Below, piece by piece: positions 13,401 to 26,288 of a stretch of DNA of 64,000 nucleotides. Location of the stretch: positions 72,501-136,500 of the forward strand of contig LSRX01000491.1 in assembly GCA_001939145.1 (NCBI GenBank), written 5' to 3'. A program made the position numbers and the translations under genes. The stretch's first letter is position 1. Each line of letters opens with the position of its first letter. Under the pieces are notes generated by a model that was not told the DNA's origin, ran no database searches, and was given only the letters and a program-made list of their open reading frames with translations. This stretch comes from Symbiodinium microadriaticum (lineage: Eukaryota; Sar; Dinophyceae; Suessiales; Symbiodiniaceae).

Positions 13401-14720
13401 GTGTGTACCTATTCATGCATGCCTTTCACCCTCCCTTCACTAGTAGTTCTAGCCATTGCAAGAGGCTCCATGATCTGTGGCGGGAAACACAATCAGTAAG
13501 TTACCCCTTCAATCGGACTGTCATGAATTGTGCCTCTGTAGCATCAGCGCGAAACGTGGACGATCTTCCTCCTCAGCAGAACTAACTGCCCTTTCTATCC
13601 GTGTCATGGGTAGTGCGCTCGCTGTCGGCATCTAAAGGACTGCCGCTGGTGCCAGCTGACTGTTGCAAAGTCTTGTGAAACTAACTATTTGCACGTTAAG
13701 GGTCCGAGTAAGACAAAAGCGTGCTGATGCCACTCGGCTGCTATCGCAGACCTCTGAAGCAAGCCTGGATGCTATGAAGCATCACAACAAGCCAGAACCC
13801 GAAGCCAACCTCCAAAAACTTCCCATAAACTCCACGGATCTGAAGCTCAACACCAAGCCAGCCCCTTTTGCCAGCAGGAGTTGTAGATACTCTAGGTCAC
13901 TCACACACACAGATGAACTCCGGAGCCCCTGCACAATGAGGAAAGTACCGACGTAGGAACACACAAACTTGCAAAGTAAGTCTCTCAGCGCGGCATGATT
14001 GGTCCGATTGGGGGGCAGCTTGGCTGGGCTATCCTATGCTGCATGATTACGGAACTACTGTGGAATGGCTAGCGACTGAGGCTCCTATTCCGACATCGAT
14101 CCATAGCACCCCTCGAAGACTGAAGGCGCCAACTCACGATGAACGATACCCCACACCCTGAAATACCAAGCACCCGCCGGTGCCTCCGCTGTCACGGGAC
14201 GCAGCACCATGATAGCTCTCTCCTCATTGGCCGCATTGTCTTCGCCCTGCGAAGTGTCGTGTAGAAAAAGCTGACTTACTATGTAATTCATGCCTTGTTT
14301 GTTGCTATCATGTGTCGTCCCACGGGGCTTGAACTTCTAGTCCCAACTTGTAGCGTTATCTCGTGTACACTCGTACACAAAAATCTGTCAGGGTTTGTTT
14401 CTAGGTTGTTGAGTGAGCTTGCGGCGTCTCAGGGTGTTTGGCTTCGCGGTCTCCGGATTTTTCATCTAGGCTTCGAGGTGCTAGGCTGGAAGCTTGGGGC
14501 TTGGCTCCTCCCTTCAAGACGGAAGGCCTACGATCTTGCCCTCTCTGTGTAGCTCATGTACAGAAAACCTCTACAACTCTGACAATCCCTAGAGTGCTTG
14601 AGAGATCATGTGTTGGATACGTCGAGCTATCTCAGACTGCAATCTGCAAAGTATACATCAACTCAAAATTGTGCGCTTATACAACTGACACTGTAAAGCC
14701 CCTCGACCGACCAAACCGAC
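13401..14720. other. Unique sequence, no supported gene
   Basis: No recognised gene, RNA or repeat. Confidence 0.55.
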
Positions 14721-14723
14721 CCA

Positions 14724-15014
14724 ATGCCGTGTTGGTTCATGTCTATGCGATTCATGATCCGATGGCACCTCCCCTATGTGAGCGATCCCAATGGCACCGA
14801 GGTGAAGTCCCTGCGCCGCCACGAAGACGAGCTCATCCACCTTCCGGCGAGAGCAGTCCATTTGCCGTGGTCGGGCCATGAGCTTTGCTGCTTCGTGCTC
14901 AGATGTTGGGTGGGGAGAGTCAGGGTTTACAATGACTTCGGCGCATGTATGGTCTGTCGGTGTACAGCTCCACATACAAGATGTAAACTTACCTACACAG
15001 CTGTCAGTTGGTAG
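14724..15014 (+). CDS. Weak candidate coding exon, 96 codons, unknown product
   Basis: I do not recognise the product. Third codon positions in about 14750-14900 are strongly G or C (for example runs such as CAC CTC CCC ... GTG AGC GAT CCC). The translated middle part (residues 18-55) is charged and reads like folded protein rather than random sequence. The downstream part, from about residue 65, looks less coding, so a splice donor may lie before it. Overlapping open frames on both strands weaken the call. It may be chance. Confidence 0.2.
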   Translation: MPCWFMSMRFMIRWHLPYVSDPNGTEVKSLRRHEDELIHLPARAVHLPWSGHELCCFVLRCWVGRVRVYNDFGACMVCRCTAPHTRCKLTYTAVSW

Positions 15015-15570
15015 GACACTTCCGAAGACGTTCACAGCCAAAAGGTCCCGATTGCCGAGATTTGCGGTGCATCCGTCTTCCTGCGTTTGTTTCGGTTTCA
15101 CAATCGAAGACCCAAGACCCAGCCATACATATTCATGCTCAACCCCAGACTATGCTTTTTATTCCTCACCTGTGTGTGCAACCCTCCTCCCGCATCCTAC
15201 TAGTAAAACCGTTTAAGCCCGCTCGGGGGGATGAAGGACGACCTGGTCCAGTGGCCCGCCGCCCACATCTACCCAACCGCGATCGTTGTGCAGCCTCCGG
15301 TGGGAAGAAGATTGAGATTGAGATGGAGGTGCTAAGATCCATTGATGAGGGGCTTGGGCTTTTGCGCATAGCTTCCATACAGGTTGGAAGGTATAATCTG
15401 AGCATGACATCCGAACTCCTGTTGGCTTGGTTAGGCTTTGTTGGCATGTGTTGATGTGCATCCCTAGATCCGCTGCAGGAGCCGACGAAGTCGACAAGCT
15501 GCCAAGGAGAAGAACGACGACGGCCATGAGCAGGAGCGGGGCAGAAGAAGCAAAAACCGACAAGGAGCGA
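15015..15570. other. Unique sequence, no supported gene
   Basis: Nothing recognised. Confidence 0.55.
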
Positions 15571-15949
15571 CTATCGTGATGATGATGATGATGATGATGA
15601 TGATGACTGCAATGGCAATGACGTCATTGATGAAAACAAATATAAATACACAAAATGATAAATATCAAGCTGGAGATGCAAAATCATGATGAGGCAGATG
15701 AACAAAATGTGATATGGTCGCCATGGCAAAATGCTGTCGATGGTAGAACCAATGCTGTAATGATATATTGATGATGATTGTGGTGATCCGGAGGTTGATA
15801 ACGATTATGATGATACTGACGACGATGAATATCCAGTCGTCATTGTTGTTGTGGTGATATCATTATTGTTATTCTTATTATTATTATTAATTTTATTGCT
15901 GCTGTTCTGCTTCTTATTCCTCTTATTGTTTTTTGACTGTGTTTGTTGT

Positions 15950-15996
<47 letters not shown>

Positions 15997-16060
15997 TTGT
16001 GGTGGTGGTGGTGGTGGTGGTGGTGGTGGTGGTGGTGGTGGTGGTGGTGGTCCATAACTG
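15571..16060. repeat. GAT array, TTGCTG hexamer array and GGT array
   Basis: GAT/ATG triplets occupy about 15577-15606. After scattered GAT/TTA-rich DNA, alternating GTT and GCT triplets fill about 15942-15998, and a pure GGT array follows to about 16050. Poly-Gln/poly-Thr/poly-His frames on the minus strand are repeat translations. Confidence 0.93.
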
Positions 16061-19000
16061 TAGTGGTGGCAACAACGATGATAAACAGGACGAGGACGAT
16101 GGTACAGCATTCCTGAGATTTATCGCGCTGAGGATGAGAAGAACCATTATGATTATCGAAGAACGGGGCCGTACTGACGTTGCTGTTAACGAGGAAAAAA
16201 TGGTAGTGCTTATGTTGGTGGTGATGCAGACTCTGATGGTGGTGTTGCTGGGGATGACGTGATGTCGATGACGATGACAGAAAGCTTTGATGACTCGTTC
16301 TGCTACCACGAACTCCAGAATGCTCACGGGTGGGCTGTGTCAAATTATGGCTCCCTTGCGGGTTCTGTCAGTACTGTACTCGTAGCCGCTGACCCTGCTT
16401 TGTAAGAAGCTCCATATTCGCAAAGAAGCTGTCGCATGTGGACATGGACCAGCCAGTGTTGAACAGCTGGACGCTGAAGCTTGTAAACAGAGAACCCGGA
16501 GCTCCAACCCTGAAGCCTGAGGCCAGAATCACATGGTGCGAAACCCCTAACCCTTAAACTATAGCATAGCCCTGACCCCTACCCCGAAGCCACGCTACCC
16601 CTCTGTTCTTGCTCCTGGCCTCTGTGGATCTAAGTGGCTGGTCCAGACATGCTGCAGCCCTCAGCTTCATAGAGTTTACATGCTTTGTGCAGACGGGAGT
16701 GATACCATTATAGACTGCGCGTGGCTAAGTCAGAGACTAAGGGCTGTAAGATACCCAGCTATTGCTTTGGGTCCTGAAGGCTCCACTGCAATCAGGGTTT
16801 GTATTGAGGGGTTCCTAAGTTCTTAGGACATTCTAGGATTTCAGGGCTTACAGAGCCGGAGCCAACTGAAAGGCATGTGAATTGTTCAAGGCATACGGCA
16901 GTTCATGAACGAATGTAAGAGGATGCTTTAAGTCGGTTTTGTGGGTTCAGTCTCTCCGACACCTTCACACTGCACAAGAAATGCAAACAACCGTAATTAA
17001 GATGTCCAGCTTTTCACGTGCAAAGTTCATCGGCCGTCCTAAAAATGCACTGTGCTATTTTGCCAGGCTTGCTGGGCGCCACTCGCAACATGCTGTACTC
17101 GGGCCTTCCAAGCAATTAATCGATCAAGCGAACCAACTAAGAAAAAAAGAGTTTGCATCTTACTGATTTCTTCATTACAGCCAACCGTCTTTGGAGTCAA
17201 CCTCTATATGGCGCGCGACCTACGCAGCAAAGAAAGGGCGACTGCTCAGCGAGCTCCCGACTAGGGCTAGGGCTACTGTTAGCCTGAACGAGCCGCTCTG
17301 CAGCACGCAGCACAGCAAACCCGGAAAGTCTCTGCATGGCGTAAGCTTATATACGAACCTGATGGTGCACTTGCGAACTGCCGATTACAGCTGCAATACG
17401 GTCAGGTCTTAGTTCTGGGATCAGGCTCACAAGCTCTGTGAGCCTGGATCAAGCAAAGAGTCCCAGGCGACCGCCGATCAACGCCTTTCAAGAAGGATTG
17501 ATTGTGCCTACTATTATCTTCATTCTGGGAGCTTGTAGCTTGTCGTTTATGACAGAGGGAGCATTTCAAAAAACAAGTTGAGTCTGAGATATCAGGGGTG
17601 GTTGCGGAAGCTGACTTCGCAGTTTGACTGAGGTCTTCGTTGATGTAAAGTTGAAGTTCGGAGCGCACTAGAGGCCCCGCCAAGCTCACTTGAGATTCCA
17701 AGGTGGGAACCCTTGTGGTTGAGAGATTCGAATCCTGGCTCGAATCCCCATGTCCTAATCTCGCCAAGTCCAAGTCAACAACCCGGAGGCCCTATGTGCC
17801 CGGAGCCTTTCGCAGTCTAGTCCGGTCATCCCGGATCGGGCATCTTGGCATCCAAGCAAATTTTCGGGGAGAAAAACCCCTGCCAAATCGCACTTCTCAG
17901 TAGAAACGACGACCGCTCCTGAGCGGGAGCTCCGGTGGCGCCTTGGGAGCTCCGGGGCCCGGCGCCCAGCGCGCGAAGAGCGAGCGCACCGACACAGGTC
18001 GCGAGAAGCGGAGGTACCCTGAGCTCTTGGCAGTTAAGGAGGGTTTTAAGCCTCTTGGCCGACTTGCCGAATGTCTATGAACTACCCCAGAAGTCCCAAA
18101 CTCTTGATCCTTCTACATCTTCAAGACGGGAAACCCATTACATGCTGCTACGCGCAGCTGAGGTTGGTTGGGGCATCCTTTGCGAGGTCTTTAAGTATTC
18201 GCACTGGAGTCTCACTTGAGCCTAAGTTAACCTATCCTGCAGGCTGCAAAAAACTCTCAGTGAGCCAGCATGCACTCGTTCTGGAACCAAGCCCCACTCC
18301 ACAAACGCACGGCAAGCTGCTTGAGCGAAGCCAAAAATGCCCACAAAGACACAGTTCAGAATCCCAACCCGACCTGCCCACGCGACAACCGAAAACACAA
18401 TCCGCTCTCGTCGCAAAAGAGGGCCTTCTGCCATACAACCCTGCACCTCGTACCAGCAATGCACGCAGGTTTGCACCTGTACCAGTGCCTGCTATGCCCA
18501 AATTCCACACTACCTTCCTAAACAACATCTGTCTGAGGTCCGATGGATCCAGCCAGCTCTGCTGAGACGGAAAGCCTCGGGCAGCCGTGAAGTGAACATA
18601 TGCAGCCCTGAGTTCCGACCGTGTACCTCATGGCAAATTCAGGCTTGAGGATTCAAGGGCGCGTCGGAAGGTGCTTCAGTTTAATAATTACCGAGTGTTG
18701 CAAGCGAAAGTGCGCTAAGACTCACGCTGACAGCCGCAATCACCAAGCCTTCAAGCCTCAGGCTGAACTGGAAAGCCTGCAGTCCATGCAACCCGAAGCT
18801 TCGCAGCCTCAAAAGCTCAACTCTCAGCCGGCGCGGGTGAAAAACAGTGCCTAAGCCCTCGACTCGACAACCTGAGACTCCCTGACCTCAAGTACAACCC
18901 GAAGCCGAACAAAGCCTGTAGCAAAAGCTGCCCAGGCACTGCTGCTCGTGAGCATCCTGCTAAGCTGCTGCGTGTGTAGCACACGACCAAAAACGGCATA

Positions 19001-19100
19001 GACATATTTAGACAGTGACACAAAAGTCTGCATCTGTGTATTTATGCATAATCGCTCATACTTTGCCTTTCAGCTCCAATTTACAATTCAGTGGCCCACC
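16061..19100. other. Unique sequence, no supported gene
   Basis: Many overlapping frames up to about 165 codons, without recognisable domains. The words AAGCCT, CTTCAGG and AACCC recur but form no ordered array. Confidence 0.5.
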
Positions 19101-19107
19101 CCCCGTC

Positions 19108-19765
19108 GAACGACCAACATGTGTCTCCCAAGCACTGGTGTGATTCAGGAGCACAGCAAAAAATACGTCCCCCAAGTATTGGGAGGAGTTAAACGTGCAG
19201 CGCCCGGACGTCCAACGAGACCGCTTTAACATGTCGACCCAACATACAGTACGGCCCATGTAGTGGAATTCACAATGGCTCGCGCTTACCGGAGGATCTT
19301 CCACACATGAACTGGCTGGATTCACGACATTCAGGAGCACGGCCAACATGCTTCCCCGATGTACTGGCGGGATGCGTAGACACGACCAAACCTTTTGCCC
19401 AAGTACTGGCGGGAAACAAGCAGTCCCAGGCCAAGATCGAAGCGGCACCACACGCACAACGCTCGAAGACACCGGAGTTACTGAGAGGGTTGTCATTCAA
19501 CTTGCTGGACCAAGTGAGACCAACGTGCTGCATCGTGCTTACCGGAGGTGTCGATACACCGGTCACACCGAGAAGGCTGTCACCAATTAATTTGAATTTA
19601 TATACCTGAATGGTGCTTACCGGACGATGCGGACACGCCGGCGGCTCAGAGAGGGTTGGTTGTCTTTTCGAGACCGACCTGAGGCCGACGCAAAAAAAAG
19701 CAATGTGTCGCACTTATACCGGACGATGCTGTCACGCCGCATCCGCGAAGGCTATCACTTCGAGA
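19108..19765 (+). repeat. Degenerate interspersed repeat family (~40-nt core)
   Basis: A diverged core, roughly GACCAACATG followed by CCAAGTACTGGCGGG or TGCTTACCGGAGG, recurs about eight times. Copies begin near 19112, 19160, 19236, 19341, 19383, 19517, 19609 and 19700. Some copies carry the ACTGGCGGG version and others the CTTACCGGA version. The spacing is irregular (about 40-130 nt). Minus-strand frames here show matching repeats in their translation, but I do not think they are proteins. Confidence 0.6.
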
Positions 19766-22700
19766 GCATAGTCAGGCCACTGTATTAGAACTAGTACTTA
19801 CAATGCATCGTGAGACAACCTCAGGAAAACCCAAGGACCAAACATCGCAAAGACAACCTGCATGCCGTGCAATCTCGCGACAACCTAAGAGACAATCTCC
19901 CACCAACATCATGCAAGCAAACACACATTCGGGTGAGGGCCTCAGGGCTGGGAAAGCCGACCGCATTCTGCGAGGGAAAAGCCTGAGGTCGAGAGCTGGA
20001 CAGATTGTGAGGCCTGCTGAGGGTCGGGGTTCGGAGCTTCCTGTTGGTCTGCGACTGCCAGGCCTTGGAGAGTATGGCCCATACGAGGAATGGCCAGACG
20101 TCAATCCGCTCCAAACCCTGATCTCTGCATCCTATAAGGACCCAAGGCCATATCTAGACCCGCAAAGAATTCGCAATGAGCGCCAGAACCTTCCTAACAT
20201 GTGGCAGACAAGCTCCCAGACAGCAAATTATCCGGCACCACTGTATCCAGTATGTCGTGGGCTAGCCTGAAGAGGTGGGGCAAAGTACTAGTACTATGCT
20301 TTTGCCACGGCAAATAGGGTGGGTATGCGTACAGAGTCGAGCAACACCTCACGACGCACCGAAACTTCAGGCATCGAGAGTGCAACACGGGATAGCTGCA
20401 GTTTCCTATGTCAACCCGAAAGTCCCCACCAGCCCTACCAACAAGTCAACAAACCCCGAAACTGCAAACATTTCCAGACCCTCGGTCCCGACTCATGCCG
20501 TGTACCTGACAGTGTTCCAAGCGGCCAGTGCGCCATCGGCTGCAGACTGGGGAAGACCTGCTAGCACAAGGATGCCCAGTGCCAGTTCTCCAATCCACTA
20601 CTTCAAAGAGTCGCATAGAACTGACTCCACAACACTCAAAACGTTTAAAGATAAAGATGCAAGAACTAAGGGCTCACATCGAACTTCAACTCGAAATGAG
20701 AGACATCAAACAATGACTATGGACGGACCAAACCCAGGGCCCCGTGGGCAGCCCGATCTTTCAGAGCTTCGTGCACCTGCGACAGCACGACCCGCTGAGT
20801 GACCTTGGGCACGAGCTGCTGTTCGGACTCGCATCTGGCGGTATGAAGGTAATTTGACGAGGATGTTCGTGAGTTCGTGTGGCTGCAGCTTTGGACAACT
20901 AATTACTCAGCATTGCTGGCATATATCATGACTGATCTTGACGGAATTCTCCCCGCAACACTGCGCTGAACTGCGTAGTTTTGGAGTTTGAACTACTGGG
21001 AACGACTGGAAGTTTGCCAGCAGGACCCTTTCAGCAGATTTTGAGTGGAGCTGTAAGGGGGAAACTCTTCGTGTATATACGACCATGCTGACCCATCTGC
21101 ACCTAAATCACGGGATCTCGAGCTCTGCAGTACCGCGCTGACGTAGCGTCTTCATGAATATGCCTACATGGCCTATGGCGTATGACCATTGCGGCAATAA
21201 AACGCCTGGATGTTATATAATAGGGCATCCGTCACACGCTGCCATGCTGAAGTAAATGCTGTGTATTGGGCTCAGGAGCCGGTCATCAGCTTGGCAACTC
21301 TGCTTTTCCTTTGTACGATGCTTTCAGGCTTTCCTGCGAATCCTGTGAACCAGCCCAGGCAGGGATTTTCGGAAAGAGCTTTGATCTTGGTCCTGGTGAT
21401 GGCATTACGCAGTGCGAAGCGGCATGAGTCTAGCTTGATAGGACCCTAATTCAGAAGCCGTGATGCGAAAAGCTATAGCTATATAGTATACACCCTAACT
21501 GAAAAAAAAGCATGCAGACTCTGGAAGGCAAAACTTCTGGACCTTCAACTTGTTTTTTCCACCGTCCCGGCCGCAACATCACAGTATGAGCCCAAGAAAT
21601 CGAGGGCTAAGCAAAGCCGGTTAACTGTGCCCAAGCACAGTCTCTTGCAATCCAGCGCCCATCGAAGGTCGCTACAACGTTCCCCGGGAGCCCCTGGGAG
21701 AAGGTCACGGGCCTCCGAAGTGCCATAAAGCGAGGCGAGTGTTGGAGCTCGGGCTGAGGGCTCACGTTGGGCTTAACCCTTGAGATGGCGGCTGCGATAC
21801 TAAACCCGCTAAACTTAGCTGGCCCGCCGCCCTGGGCTTGTGTCGTAAGCCAGTTGTTATGATGCGAAGTCCTGGTCGTCGTATTTGGCCCCTCCCCCCC
21901 CCCCCCCAATTTGGGCCTTGGTGCCTTGGTTAAAGAAGTCCCCACTGAGAACATCCCGAAGATTCCCCGAAACAGTGTGGAAAGACGCGCAAGTCGCTCT
22001 CCCCGTCGTGCTTTGGAACTCAGGAATCAGACATGCTGTGCTATTATTTCTAGCGGATCTAGGCCTCAGAGTTGGGGCTTCAAGCTGAAATCCTGTCCAT
22101 TCCAGTCCCAAAGACTGAATCTGAAGGCCTTCTCCACCCCCCGGCACCCAGCACCCAACCTCCCAAACCACGAAGACCAAGATCCAAGCTTCCCTACGTA
22201 CCCCAAAGGCTCGGCAACCTAAATCTTCACCCATACCTCTGACAGCCGACGAACAAAGGGACATTGAGACCCTCAGAATCAAAAGGCTGATAAGTGTTCC
22301 GCACGCCTCATAAACCGTGAGCCCAGCTCCAACTTCCTCTGTCCCGAACCAACATACATCCCCAAACTTCGCCACGAACACAAGACTTCAAAACCTCTAC
22401 ATGTGCAGACGCAGGGTTTTTGGCTAGCAAAGCCCACGGTGCTTTGCGTTAGCAGTGTCAGGGTTTGGGACAGTCGAGTGTCAGTCGGTGATCGAGCTGT
22501 GCCCCTGTGAAGTGGAGCAGTCCTCCACAGGGACGGGGCAGTCGTGTTTTACCGAGGAATGGGATTGCTTAGTTTGTTCTTGGGAAGGGAAGTGGGGAGG
22601 GGTGAAGGCTTAGAGTTCAGGGAGTTTGTAATGTGTGGCAGCTGCTGAATGTTCAAGAGTTTGCTGCTTAATGCTGGGAACTTCCTTCTACGGTTGCAGG

Positions 22701-23130
22701 CAGCCCCAGAGCCCCAGAGCGAGTCGTCCGGTACCTGCGTCCGTCAGTGCACAAGGGCGGTAGCTATTTCCCTGAACCTGTCAGGCTTTTGTAGGCTCTG
22801 TGAAGATGCAAGCCACGTCCTCGGTTTAGGGCTCCGGGCCTCTAGAGTTGGGGGGCATCACCATTTAAGCCACCTTAATTTCAACGGATTCAGGGTTTGA
22901 GAACCTCAATTGTGAGTCCTGGCAGCTGTGGCAGGCTGCAATGCATGTTTGGGCACTACCCCTAAACCCTAAAGGCCTGAACCCGACGTAGTCTGTAACC
23001 ACGCAGATCCGACATATGTACTATAACACAGCATAGCATCACATCAGTTAACAGAGCATGACATTACATTACACCACAGACAGCTATGTAGGTGACTCGA
23101 TACCTAAATAAGCAAAAAAAGCGGGCAACT
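19766..23130. other. Unique sequence, no supported gene
   Basis: A run of 14 C lies at 21894-21907 and two tandem CCCTAAA telomere-type words at about 22960-22973. No gene is recognised. The longest frame (174 codons, minus strand, ending at 21857) has no recognisable domain. Confidence 0.5.
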
Positions 23131-23137
23131 AGAGCTG

Positions 23138-23350
23138 TGTTGCATGTATGTATGTATCTATGTCTGTATGTCTGTATGTATGTATGTATGTATGTATGTA
23201 TGTATGTCTGTATGTCTGTATGTCTGTATGTCTGTATGTCTGTATGTCTGTATGTCTGTATGTCTGTATGTATGTATGTATGTATGTATGTATGTACGTA
23301 TGTATGTATGTATGTATGTATGTGCGTATCCATGTATGTATGGGTGTAGG
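23138..23350. repeat. GTAT/GTCT tetranucleotide array
   Basis: GTAT repeats alternate with GTCT repeats. In 23190-23270 GTAT and GTCT alternate as an eight-base unit. Confidence 0.95.
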
Positions 23351-24245
23351 TCTATATGTTCAAACGGTCCCCGGCACAATAACAGTCAAATAATGGTTTT
23401 AAAGGAAAACACCCACACATGAATAACACCAGAACATTGGTGATTCTTGCCTCTCCAAACGGAGCCCTCCTGAAACCGTTTACAACTTTTGCCTTGACCG
23501 TCTGCGTCCAGACCCCATCACTCGAGGACGAGGACCACACCGAACCACCCCCCCACCCGAACCAACCACCCAACCACCCCAACCCCCCCCAACCACCCCA
23601 CCCCCAACCTACCACCCCAACCGGGCCCCAAAAAATTCTTCTGGCATAAAAAGGAGCACAACATTTTGCACCAGAGAACTGTACTCAAATTGAACGAAAG
23701 TTTAGGTGAGACAGTGACGACAACTGAAACTTACTCAAGAGTTGCCGATCCTGGACAGAGTCTGCCCCGCCAGCAGGGAGCTTCAACAAAGCCGCACACA
23801 GACTCCCCCCCGACAAAGAGCTGTACTAGCGGCCCAGCACTGTATCCAACTGCCCGAGGGCTGGATTTGCTAGACTAGAAGCCTGCTGACGACGCACGCC
23901 TTGGGGAATCTTGGGAAGTTGTTGGAAAAGTTTAGCCACGATGGCCGTTTAGGTGCTTAGGTGTTTGGCAGCTGCAGCATGATAACTTCTTCTTATGCAC
24001 GACATACTTGCCGTCATATTGTATATGCTGCATATGAGTCGTACGAGTCCTATGTCATTGTGGGTATCAGCAGCATCAGTTTCAGAAAAATTCTTGGAAG
24101 TTGTCCACGGGCACCGTTGTCGCAGCACCCCGCTCGAACCACAGACCCAGACTGTCCCGGACTATCACAGACATCACTACAGTGCACGGGATGGGGTAAC
24201 GGTGTGGCACGTCAATATGCAATCACTCCTCCAACCGAGCACTTG
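23351..24245. other. Unique sequence with a C/A-rich stretch
   Basis: Position 23535-23625 is almost free of T on the plus strand and built from CCAACCACCC-like words. The rest is unique with no recognised gene. Confidence 0.55.
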
Positions 24246-24250
24246 CATTC

Positions 24251-24530
24251 TGCTGAAGTCGGGGAAAAATTGTTCTTCAGGCTTGCTTACAGCCTAGTGG
24301 TCTGCACTGATGCTCGGGGGTTCTCAAAGGGATACCGCACCGAGCAGAGCCAATTTCAGGCAAATCATGGCAAATCTGATCATAATGCATCCTGCTGAAA
24401 CGGAGGAAATTGTTCTTCAGGCTTACAGCCTACGTGCTTCCCGCGTGCAGGCTTACAGATGCTACGAGTTGCTCTGGGGATACCGCGCCGAGCACGGCCA
24501 AATTCAAGAATGTTATCGTTATGTGAGGAA
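24251..24530 (+). repeat. Diverged tandem duplication, ~140-bp unit x2
   Basis: The sequence from TGCTGAAGTCGGGG at 24251 is repeated from TGCTGAAACGGAGG at 24393. Both copies share TTGTTCTTCAGGCTT, CTTACAGCCTA and GGATACCGC followed by CCGAGCA. The copies have diverged by substitutions and small indels. The second copy lies in a 97-codon plus-strand frame (24310-24603) that I do not recognise. Confidence 0.7.
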
Positions 24531-24639
24531 AGCTGTCGAAACATATCTTCAAAGCTTAGCTGGAATTTCGTGTATTTCCTGGTGCAATTCATTGTGCCCC
24601 TGATTGTGCTCACTGTTAGTGGGGCGGGGACGCTTTGAA

Positions 24640-24656
24640 TCTATATGTATGTATGC

Positions 24657-24687
<31 letters not shown>

Positions 24688-25175
24688 CGTACGTACGTAC
24701 GTATGTATGTATGTATGTATGTATGTGTGTATGTATGTATGTATGTATGTATGTATGTATTTATGTATGTATGTATGTATGTATGTATGTATGTATGTGT
24801 GTAGAGTTTATTTATGCATGCGATGTGGCCTAGCACGGCATGCTGTTGAACGGTATGTTTTGTTTTGTTTGATTGCATGTGTACGTATGTGTATGTGTTT
24901 GTCTATGTATGTATGCATGCATGGATTCATTAATGAATGGGTGTGTGTATGAGTGCATGCACGCATACATACATACATACATACATACATACCTACATAC
25001 ATACACGATTGTATATATATATATAGATAGATACATATGCATACACGGTGCTCACACATATACACATACTCGCACATGCGTTCATGCGTACATACAAGCA
25101 CACGTACACACACACACAGATACATATATATATATAGATATATACATAGATGCTACACTCCCCCCCCCCCCCGAG
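24640..25175. repeat. ATGT/CATA tetranucleotide cluster ending in a 13-C run
   Basis: ATGT and ACGT tetramers fill 24640-24800. CATA repeats (24960-25000), short TA arrays and CACA-rich sequence follow. A run of 13 C at 25160-25172 closes the cluster. Confidence 0.93.
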
Positions 25176-25406
25176 AATCCGCACTTTGAGTGTTCATACG
25201 CAATTATGCAGCAGTAAAGTGTTGCTCCAACCGAAACGCAAAACCCAAAAAACAGAGACTCCAGGAGGCGTGGCGTAGCATCACCTGAGCTGGGCGGGAA
25301 GTGCTCACCACAGAGTACAAACACATCCTACACACTAAAAAATCCAACTTTAGCTCCGATCCCATGGCCGTATATTTTGGTGCGAAGCATTGCTCCGTTA
25401 ATCTGC

Positions 25407-25990
25407 TCACTTAGTGAGCTCTTGTAGGAGCAAAGCATACTTTAGCTGGGTGAGACATCTTTCCTGGTCATCGTCGTCGTGCATGTAGCAGTTGCCCTTG
25501 CAACGCCACACCATTGTTCCTTATACATGACGAGGACCCAACGGCGCTCTTCCTTTTTGACACTACCACGATATACTAACCGCGACTAGGATTCCGTTCG
25601 GGAAGCTTACGAAGCGGCGAGGCCACCCCACCGGAGCTCTGGTACGACCGTTGGGTCCGTCGGCACAACACTAAGACGAACTTGAGGATGTCATCTGCGA
25701 CACACACTGGGACACGACATCAAATAACCAAGTCTTCATGGCGTTTGCTTTGCAGGGAAGATGTCCGACTAGACCCGTTCCTACGATAGGCTTCTCGAGT
25801 TGCAGCAGCTTCGCGCCGACTGCTTGTCCGATTGCTTCTTCTGAAGTCCGTCTACGGTGGCGGGATCGATAGACTGGGCCAAGGAAACCGCATTACAAGC
25901 GGGGTACACTAGCCATGGGATCACATATGCTACGAGGCTACGCGAAAGTTGTGGCACCCGCACGAGCTTGAGTAGCAGAAGAGACGCTTG
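25407..25990 (-). pseudogene. Decayed second copy of the P-loop NTPase-like gene (copy B)
   Basis: This is a diverged paralogue of the pseudogene at 26289-27490. Read on the minus strand, ATGGCTAG near 25920 starts a product like copy A's. After a one-base frame change it shows N-A-V-S-L-A-Q-S-I-D-P-A-x-x-D-G, matching N-A-I-S-L-S-Q-S-M-D-P-A-x-x-D-G in copy A. After another frame change comes E-E-A-I-G-Q ... K-L-L-Q-L-E-K-P-I-V, matching E-E-A-V-G-Q ... K-L-Q-Q-L-E-R-P-I-V. A W-L-F-D-V-V segment then corresponds to A-F-F-D-I-I. Similarity fades before the P-loop region. A 36-codon open piece at 25407-25514 (with C-Y-M-H-D-D-D-D) could be the tail of the same gene, but I have no homologue in the window to prove it. 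Its several frame changes and missing centre make it non-functional. Confidence 0.6.
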
Positions 25991-26288
25991 CATCTGAAGG
26001 CTTTATGAGGCAGTACCCCTGCCCTCCGTGAAGACCAGGTGCAAGTGTTGCGGCGGGCCCCTGAACTTGTGGCAGTGGCGGGAACTGCTCGATGCTCGTA
26101 CAAGCCGGTGCGCTTCTCCACACAAAGATCAGACAAGATACCAACGTCACAACATCGCGGCTTTCATTAGCTCTTTCAGTCAGAAAACAGAATCACACCT
26201 CCACAGCAACATGAACCCAAATACATCTACGGCTACGTAACTAAAACTTTTTTCGGCCATGGGTTCAGAACTTGAGCCAAGACATTTT
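25991..26288. other. Spacer between the two pseudogene copies
   Basis: No gene seen. The minus-strand word TTGGCTCAAG at 26271-26280 equals the last ten bases of the dinoflagellate spliced leader, preceded on that strand by CCGTA about 18 bases upstream. See findings. Confidence 0.5.

Noticed and set aside
17720..17760. Possible tRNA (ATTCGAATCC and CTCGAATCCCC)
   Set aside because: No complementary stems around either word and no upstream tRNA half.
22960..22973. Telomere repeat (CCCTAAA x2)
   Set aside because: Only two units, far from any sequence end. Too short to be an interstitial telomere array.
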